Source of the DNA: Verrucomicrobiales bacterium | Lineage (GTDB): Bacteria; Verrucomicrobiota; Verrucomicrobiia; Verrucomicrobiales; DEV007 | Assembly: GCA_021648365.1 (NCBI GenBank) | Contig: JAKISY010000005.1 | Location: 1 to 64,000 of the forward strand | Direction of reading: 5' to 3' | DNA: 64,000 nucleotides | Shown here: piece after piece, positions 59,301 through 64,000 of the stretch | How positions within the stretch are numbered: position 1 is the stretch's first letter | Layout: every line of letters starts with the position of its first letter | Program-made: the position numbers and the translations under genes | The notes under the pieces: model-generated | The model's input: only the letters and a program-made list of their open reading frames with translations | The model's database searches: none | What the model was told of the DNA's origin: nothing

Positions 59301-61973
59301 ATGAAAAAGGGATTTTTAATTTTAGGGTTTTATTGTGTGTGGTTGAATGGACTTTTTGCACAGGAACAGAAATCGGAAATTGAAACAGGTGCCAAGCAGG
59401 CGGCTGTTGAGGAGGTAAAATCTAATAAGGCATGGCCGCAGCGAATTGATACAGACAAGGTGGAGGTGGTGGTTTATCAACCGCAGATAGAATCATTTGA
59501 GGGGAATCAGTTATCTGCCCGTGCGGCAGTTTCGGTGACTGTGAAGAAGGGTGAGGACGGAAAAAAGGGTGAGCCTGTCTTCGGGGTGGTGTGGTTGGTC
59601 GCTAAAGTGGAAACAGATAGGGAAGAGCGGGTGGTGCATGTGCGTGCTTTGAAAGTTCCGCGAGTTCGTTTTGTGGCGTCCACTCCGGAGCAGGAAGCAG
59701 AATTGGCGGGCATCATTGAGGCGGAGATGCCGAAGTGGGATCACAGTATTTCTTTGGATCGGGTGTTGGCGAGTTTGGCAGTGGTGGAAAACGAAAAAAA
59801 GGGGGCGGAGAACCTGTCCACAGCGGCTCCTAAGATCATATATTCGAAACAGCCGGCGGTGTTGGTGACTTTGGATGGTGAAGCGCAATTGACGATGGTG
59901 GAGGGCGCGGCGGATTTGATGCGGGTGATCAACACGCCTTTTCTGATTGTATTTGATAGTGTGGTGAAAAAATATTTTCTCTATGCGGGCAAGGATGCTT
60001 GGTATTCTGCAGCGGGCTTGGAGGCATCGTGGTCGATAGAGCAAGCCGTGCCTAAAAAGGTCGCAGCATTGGCTGCCGATGAATCCGATCGTGAAGTGTC
60101 GCAGACTGAGGAAGGTGCTAAAGGGGAGGTGCCTAAGATCATTGTGGTGACGGAGCCAAGCGAGTTGATCTACACCAGGGGTGAACCTGCATTCACTCCT
60201 GTTTCTGGAACGAGCCTCATGTATGTGGGTAACAGTGATAGTAACTTGTTCATGGAAATGGATAAGAAATCTTATTACGTGCTGCTATCAGGGCGCTGGT
60301 ATAGTAGTTCGTCGCTGGAGTCGGGCTGGAAGTATGTGGAGGCGGATCAGTTGCCTAAGGGGTTCCAAAAAATACCTGAAGACTCGGAGGTAGCAGATGT
60401 GCGAGCTTTTGTGTATGGTACGCAGGAGGCAGGTGAGGCAGTATTGGATGCGCAGATTCCGCAGACGGCTAAGGTGAAGCGGGGCGAGGTGAAAGTGGCG
60501 TTGAGCTATGATGGGGAGCCGAAGTTTGAAGAGATCGTGGGCACAGAATTACAATATGCGGTCAACACAGAGAGCGAAGTGTTGCTGATAGAAGGGCGCT
60601 ATTATCTTTGTGATGCAGGGGTCTGGTATATTTCGGATTCAGCTATGGGACCTTGGCAGGTGGCGGATGAGCGACCTGCTGGGGTGGAGAGCATCCCGCC
60701 AGAATCTCCAGTATATAATGTGAAGTATGTGTATGTCTATGATTCGACTCCAGAATACGTTTATGTGGGTTACACTCCTGGTTATACTGGCTGCTATATT
60801 TATCGAGGTCGCTTAGTGTATGGTACGGGTTTCCGCTATCGTGGGTGGCATCATGGGGGGATCTATTATGGACGACCTGTGACTTGGGGTTATGCGGTGC
60901 GTTATAATCCTTGGGTGTCGGCGTGGAGTTATGGAGTGGTTTATAGTAATGGTCATTTCACTTTTGGTATGGGCTATGGTCGTTGGGGGCGGTGGCATGG
61001 TGGTTGGTGGGGGGCTGGGTTTTATAGTGGTTACTGGCGCGGGCATTCACGCGGGTTTTATCATGGTTTCCATAGAGGTTATTATCAGGGCTACAAAAAA
61101 GGGTATTGGGATGGTCGACACCACGGATCGGGGTGGAGGCACCCGCGTCCAGAACTTTATGGTCGCTACAAACGACCTGGAGTGACGCCTTATCACAGAC
61201 GTATCAGGCCTGTGATCTTGCCTGCGAAACCCGGAATTCCAGGTAGACCTACCACGTTGCCGATTGCAAAGCCAGGCATGCCGACGACCAAACCTGCGAT
61301 TCCAGGTAGGCCTACCACGTTGCCGATTGCGAAGCCGGGCATGCCGACAACCAAGCCAGGGATTCCAGGTAGGCCGACGACCTTGCCGATTGCGAAGCCG
61401 GGCATGCCGACAACCAAGCCAGGGATTCCAGGCAGACCAACGACTTTGCCGATTGCGAAGCCGGGCATGCCGACGACCAAACCGGCGATTCCAGGTAGGC
61501 CGACGACCTTGCCTGTCAAACCTAAACCTTCGATCGCGCTGGATCGGGCGAATAATGTGTATGCGGATAAATCGGGTAATGTTTATCAAAGAATGTCCAA
61601 TGGCTCTTGGAACCATCTCACCAATGGACGACCTGCACCTGTGACTCGTCCTGTGACTCGTCCTGTGACTCGTCCTGTGACTCGTCCTGTGACTCGTCCT
61701 GTGACTCGTCCTGTGACTCGTCCTGTGACTCGTCCTGTGACTCGTCCTGTGACTCGTCCTGTGACGACTAGACCAACGACTAGACCAACGACTAGACCAA
61801 CGACTTCACGTCCAACAAGATCTAGTATCAATTCGTCAACTCGCAGTAATTTAAACAATAGTTATCATTCTCGACAGAGGGGAACGACACGCACTTCACG
61901 ATCGAGTCGTTCTCGAAGTAGCGGTATGAGTCGATCAGGCGGAGGTGGTCGTGGCGGAGGTAGGGGGAGATGA
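59301..61973 (+). CDS. large secreted protein with Gly/Tyr/Trp-rich and tandem-repeat C-terminus
   Basis: I prefer the ATG at 59301 (890 residues); ATGs at 59280 and 59298 are also in frame. A signal peptide (1-20, ending LFAQ) is followed by three similar modules of about 90 residues. They share an SxPAVLVTLDGEAQLTMVEG-like or EVKVALSYDGEPKFEEIVGT-like start and the closing AxWYxSxxLExxW (KDAWYSAAGLEASWS, GRWYSSSSLESGWK, AGVWYISDSAMGPWQ). A YxYxGY-rich stretch follows (about 480-590), then 21-residue repeats (about 645-735) and ten PVTR repeats (about 779-819). An Arg/Ser/Gly-rich tail ends the protein. I recall similar proteins annotated as 'carbohydrate-binding family V/XII'. It is likely a surface or matrix protein. 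Confidence 0.8.
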   Translation: MKKGFLILGFYCVWLNGLFAQEQKSEIETGAKQAAVEEVKSNKAWPQRIDTDKVEVVVYQPQIESFEGNQLSARAAVSVTVKKGEDGKKGEPVFGVVWLVAKVETDREERVVHVRALKVPRVRFVASTPEQEAELAGIIEAEMPKWDHSISLDRVLASLAVVENEKKGAENLSTAAPKIIYSKQPAVLVTLDGEAQLTMVEGAADLMRVINTPFLIVFDSVVKKYFLYAGKDAWYSAAGLEASWSIEQAVPKKVAALAADESDREVSQTEEGAKGEVPKIIVVTEPSELIYTRGEPAFTPVSGTSLMYVGNSDSNLFMEMDKKSYYVLLSGRWYSSSSLESGWKYVEADQLPKGFQKIPEDSEVADVRAFVYGTQEAGEAVLDAQIPQTAKVKRGEVKVALSYDGEPKFEEIVGTELQYAVNTESEVLLIEGRYYLCDAGVWYISDSAMGPWQVADERPAGVESIPPESPVYNVKYVYVYDSTPEYVYVGYTPGYTGCYIYRGRLVYGTGFRYRGWHHGGIYYGRPVTWGYAVRYNPWVSAWSYGVVYSNGHFTFGMGYGRWGRWHGGWWGAGFYSGYWRGHSRGFYHGFHRGYYQGYKKGYWDGRHHGSGWRHPRPELYGRYKRPGVTPYHRRIRPVILPAKPGIPGRPTTLPIAKPGMPTTKPAIPGRPTTLPIAKPGMPTTKPGIPGRPTTLPIAKPGMPTTKPGIPGRPTTLPIAKPGMPTTKPAIPGRPTTLPVKPKPSIALDRANNVYADKSGNVYQRMSNGSWNHLTNGRPAPVTRPVTRPVTRPVTRPVTRPVTRPVTRPVTRPVTRPVTRPVTTRPTTRPTTRPTTSRPTRSSINSSTRSNLNNSYHSRQRGTTRTSRSSRSRSSGMSRSGGGGRGGGRGR
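61236..61487 (+). repeat. 63-bp coding tandem repeat, four copies
   Basis: Four head-to-tail units of 63 bp (first units start at 61236 and 61299) encode IPGRPTTLPIAKPGMPTTKP plus Ala or Gly, and a partial fifth follows. The copies differ at scattered third-codon positions, so the array is not very recent. Confidence 0.85.
61638..61757 (+). repeat. 12-bp coding tandem repeat, ten identical copies
   Basis: The unit cctgtgactcgt (PVTR) occurs ten times without any change. It is followed by three agaccaacgact units (61770-61805, RPTT). Perfect identity points to recent slippage, so copy number probably varies between strains. Confidence 0.9.
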
Positions 61974-62099
61974 GGTTAGTTACAGCCAGAGGACGAGAAG
62001 TTGCTACGGAATTAAGCAAATTTTGTCATTTTCCGCAGTAATGATTCGCGTTTTTCCTGCTCTAAGGATATGAGATAGGGTTATGGAGGATGTCATTAG

Positions 62100-62660
62100 A
62101 TGAGTTCAAGTGAGGAAATGCAGCAGCGGAGTCAATCTTCGTTCGAGGGTGGGCGCAGGGGCAAAATCAAATGCGTGGCTAAACGCGTGGTGAGGCATGC
62201 GCTGTTTCCGATGTTGGCTTTGGTGGTGTTTTCTCTGATCGTGGATGAGACCTATCCTTTTTCGGATTTTCCGATGTATTCGAAGATGAATCCTTACACT
62301 GATTATTATATCCTAGAGGATGGTGAGGGGCAGCCGCTGCCAGTGAAGTATTGTTTTGGGCTCAGTGCTTCGGCGATGAAGAAGATGTATGTGAAGCGCT
62401 TGAAGAAAGTGGCGAGCGCGAAGTCTAAAGAGTTGGGGCGTCGTATCGGGGGATCGGAGATACCGGCTGAAGAACAGAAGATCATTGGTGATGATTTACT
62501 GGATTATCTTTTGCCACGAGGGGAGAAAAGTGATTGGTGGAAAAAAAATAAACCTGATACGATCAAATTGGTTAGGGTTAAAATTGAGCGTAGTGATAAA
62601 TTGGGGCTGATGGAGACTCCGACGGTGGTGGTGGAACGTCGATTGAAAGTAGCTGAATGA
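62100..62660 (+). CDS. membrane-anchored protein of unknown function
   Basis: The 186-residue product has one membrane helix (about 32-52; VRHALFPMLALVVFSLIVDE) followed by TYPFSDFPMYSKMNPYTDYY and a charged helical domain rich in lysine. The 'FPMYS' segment, in which the protein seems to approach the membrane again, is shared by proteins that accompany HTTM-domain membrane proteins, as I recall. Its stop overlaps the HTTM-like gene start by four bases (ATGA), so the two are coupled. No enzymatic function can be proposed. Confidence 0.7.
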   Translation: MSSSEEMQQRSQSSFEGGRRGKIKCVAKRVVRHALFPMLALVVFSLIVDETYPFSDFPMYSKMNPYTDYYILEDGEGQPLPVKYCFGLSASAMKKMYVKRLKKVASAKSKELGRRIGGSEIPAEEQKIIGDDLLDYLLPRGEKSDWWKKNKPDTIKLVRVKIERSDKLGLMETPTVVVERRLKVAE

Positions 62661-63601
62661 TGGAAATTGAAGAGCTAAAAAAAGAATCAAAATTCTGGCA
62701 AGTGCCGGCGCGTGGGGTGTGGGAGTGGGCGTTCATGCGAGTGGGTTTTGCTTTGGTGGCGTGGTGGTCTCTGCCAAGCATGGCGGCGATGTCAGTTTTG
62801 CAAGAACAGCCTTACCCGACGGGTTTGGCGAACTTGATAGATTTGACTTTTTTCGCTGATCCTGATGTTTATCGTTTTTGTTATTATCTGTTCTGCGGGG
62901 CTTTGTTAGTTTACGTCTCGGGTTTCTTTTTGCCCTTGGCTTTGCCACTAGCGGCGAGCATGCACATCGGCATGATTACGCTCTATAATTCTCAGGGAGC
63001 GACGCATCATGCTTATCAATTGGTGTCGCTGATTTTGCTGGCTCAATGGTTGGTGTGTTGGACTCCTTATGTATGGCGTCTACTAGGGAAATCTGCGATC
63101 GTTTTGCCAGTGGGGCTGAAGTGGAGGGACTACATGGTCTGGTATAGCCTGCAGGTGATCGCGGCGGCGTATGTGATCGCGGGAGTGATCAAGTTGATGC
63201 GTAGTAAGGGACTGTGGATTGTCCAGTCGCCGAATCTGGCGGTGCAATTGATGAAAACCAATGCACAAAATTACCATGATAAATTGTTTGTGGATGTGGA
63301 ATTTGAACAACGGGCGGTGGTGGCGCAGTTCATGATCGATAACCCCAATGTGACGCGCTTGTTTTTAGGCGGAGGATTGATGATAGAGTTGCTGGCTTTT
63401 TTGCTGTTGGTGAACCGAGTTTGGGCCTTGGTGGTGGGGATTTTCATCTTAGCTCTGCATTGGGGGATCGATATGACGATGGGTTTGAATTTCAAATATC
63501 AAATGACGGTGGTGGCGATTTTTTTGGTGAATGTGCCCTTTTGGACGGGTTGGCTGGGTAAAAAACTGGTGGGTGGCAAAGATGATGCGCTGCTGAAGTG
63601 A
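62657..63601 (+). CDS. HTTM-like multi-pass membrane protein
   Basis: The 314-residue protein has about seven membrane helices, with HIGMITLYNSQGATHHAYQL and YSLQVIAAAYVIAGVIKLMR between them. The general layout resembles the HTTM (horizontally transferred transmembrane) domain of vitamin-K-dependent gamma-carboxylase relatives. It is coupled to the preceding gene and overlaps the next one by a single base (TGATG). Neighbouring genes do not tell the substrate. Confidence 0.65.
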   Translation: MMEIEELKKESKFWQVPARGVWEWAFMRVGFALVAWWSLPSMAAMSVLQEQPYPTGLANLIDLTFFADPDVYRFCYYLFCGALLVYVSGFFLPLALPLAASMHIGMITLYNSQGATHHAYQLVSLILLAQWLVCWTPYVWRLLGKSAIVLPVGLKWRDYMVWYSLQVIAAAYVIAGVIKLMRSKGLWIVQSPNLAVQLMKTNAQNYHDKLFVDVEFEQRAVVAQFMIDNPNVTRLFLGGGLMIELLAFLLLVNRVWALVVGIFILALHWGIDMTMGLNFKYQMTVVAIFLVNVPFWTGWLGKKLVGGKDDALLK

Positions 63602-64000
63602 TGGCGAGGTCTTATGATGAGCTGTGGGTGGCGCGTCCTTTTCGTAATGACCCCGCTACGGATGCACTGATTGCTAGTGTGATGGAGGTGGCTGAAAAAG
63701 CTGGGACGGGTAGTTTGTCTTGTCAGATCAAGGAGGCTGCGACGCCAGCGGATCGAGCGGCATTAGTCCGAGAGGCAGCTGAGGCGGAGTGTCGCATAGG
63801 GGTGTTTTGTCCGGAGGATAATGTGACCCAATTTCTCTATGAAGAATTGACGGCTCAGGAAGTGCCTTGCCCGAGTAAAATAGGTTTACTTTCGGGAATG
63901 GGGACGGACGTTTTGGATGATGAGATCAGCACTTTATTCTACGATTTCAGGGAGATGGGGGCGCGGGCGGCGGAGATGCTTGATTCTGGGAAATCAGAAC
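63601..64000 (+). CDS. LacI-effector-like domain protein (cut by window edge)
   Basis: A frame open to the window end starts at the ATG 63601, overlapping the previous stop by one base, and gives at least 133 residues. The sequence ECRIGVFCPEDNVTQFLYEE followed by IGLLSGMGTDVLDDEISTLF and FREMGARAAEMLDSG resembles the last third of LacI/GalR effector-binding domains (the usual 'D..A......G..vP..vgv.G.D......lTt...d...mG..A...L'). No helix-turn-helix precedes it, since the frame begins with MARSYDELWVARPF. It may be a regulator with its DNA-binding part C-terminal (beyond the window, as in AraC/XylR fusions) or a stand-alone sensor. Confidence 0.55.
   Translation, partial: MARSYDELWVARPFRNDPATDALIASVMEVAEKAGTGSLSCQIKEAATPADRAALVREAAEAECRIGVFCPEDNVTQFLYEELTAQEVPCPSKIGLLSGMGTDVLDDEISTLFYDFREMGARAAEMLDSGKSE

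Noticed and set aside
61047..61616. Minus-strand frames of 189 and 108 codons across the repeats
   Set aside because: They are the antisense of the 63-bp coding repeats and repeat for that reason only.
61236..61805. A CRISPR-like array of direct repeats
   Set aside because: Units are head-to-tail without spacers, keep the reading frame and encode repeated peptide; no cas genes.
1..64000. tRNA, rRNA or phage attachment sites
   Set aside because: I looked for the conserved GGTTCRANNCC arm and rRNA words in the gaps and saw none; a covariance-model search was not possible.

Overview
The window reads as a chromosomal segment of a member of the Verrucomicrobiota, probably a Verrucomicrobiales-like heterotroph. 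The evidence is the gene content: planctomycete-type cytochrome c/DUF1549/DUF1553 and DUF1501 proteins, a FecR-LamG protein beside a Rhodopirellula/Verrucomicrobium-type ECF sigma factor, ThuA-like and Tat-exported Gfo/Idh/MocA proteins, PQQ-propeller and LamG chimeras, sulfatase-modifying (FGE-like) domains, and a Chlamydia-like metal transport operon (Chlamydiae belong to the same PVC superphylum). No rRNA, tRNA or CRISPR array was recognised. The species assignment is inference.

Layout. 0-1 kb: the 5' part of an IS1634-like transposase gene and a gene-free stretch packed with short hairpins. 1-3.2 kb: a CopD-like membrane protein, then a macro-domain protein and a DNA methyltransferase in one minus-strand pair. 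3.3-9.9 kb: a TetR - outer membrane factor - adaptor - RND pump operon; two 18-bp palindromes separate it from the divergent methyltransferase. 10.1-11.4 kb: ECF sigma factor, small membrane protein and Spy/CpxP-like protein. 11.4-12.6 kb: ychF. 12.6-16.9 kb: an accessory-looking island with unknown proteins, a Phd-like antitoxin, a 700-residue novel protein overlapping a partial FGE-like gene, and a VapB gene with a broken VapC. 16.9-26.1 kb: sigma factor, FecR-LamG, PSC/PSD protein, DUF1501 and TPR-redoxin genes, all on the plus strand. 26.3-28.9 kb: TPR lipoprotein, an enolase-superfamily remnant and a RAYT-type transposase. 29-31.5 kb: purT and rlmN. 31.5-34.5 kb: OmpA-like, ECF sigma, anti-sigma and secreted protein genes on the minus strand. 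34.8-35.8 kb: alpha/beta hydrolase. 35.8-40.8 kb: a DtxR/MntR repressor divergent from a four-gene metal ABC transporter whose first permease carries a fused DtxR-type repressor. 40.8-48.7 kb: desaturase, ThuA-like, HtrA protease, histidine kinase, ybeY, GH5 glycosidase and a secreted unknown. 48.8-51.9 kb: rpsN, FmdB-like zinc ribbon, CNNM/CorC-like and TIGR01777 epimerase genes. 51.9-62 kb: a 1381-residue PQQ-LamG-methyltransferase chimera, an oxidoreductase, a repeat-rich gap, an FGE-like protein and a large repeat-rich secreted protein. 62.1-64 kb: two membrane proteins and a cut-off LacI-effector-like gene.

The most interesting system is the metal transporter at 36-41 kb. It has the gene order of chlamydial ytgABCD and the same permease-repressor fusion as YtgCR, and DtxR-type boxes lie over the apparent promoter. 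Second is the 12.6-16.9 kb island with its unrecognised 700-residue protein. Third is a family of short 3-nt-loop hairpins scattered between genes. A related palindrome with a longer loop is embedded in frame inside the RAYT transposase gene, the enzyme type known to act on such sequences.
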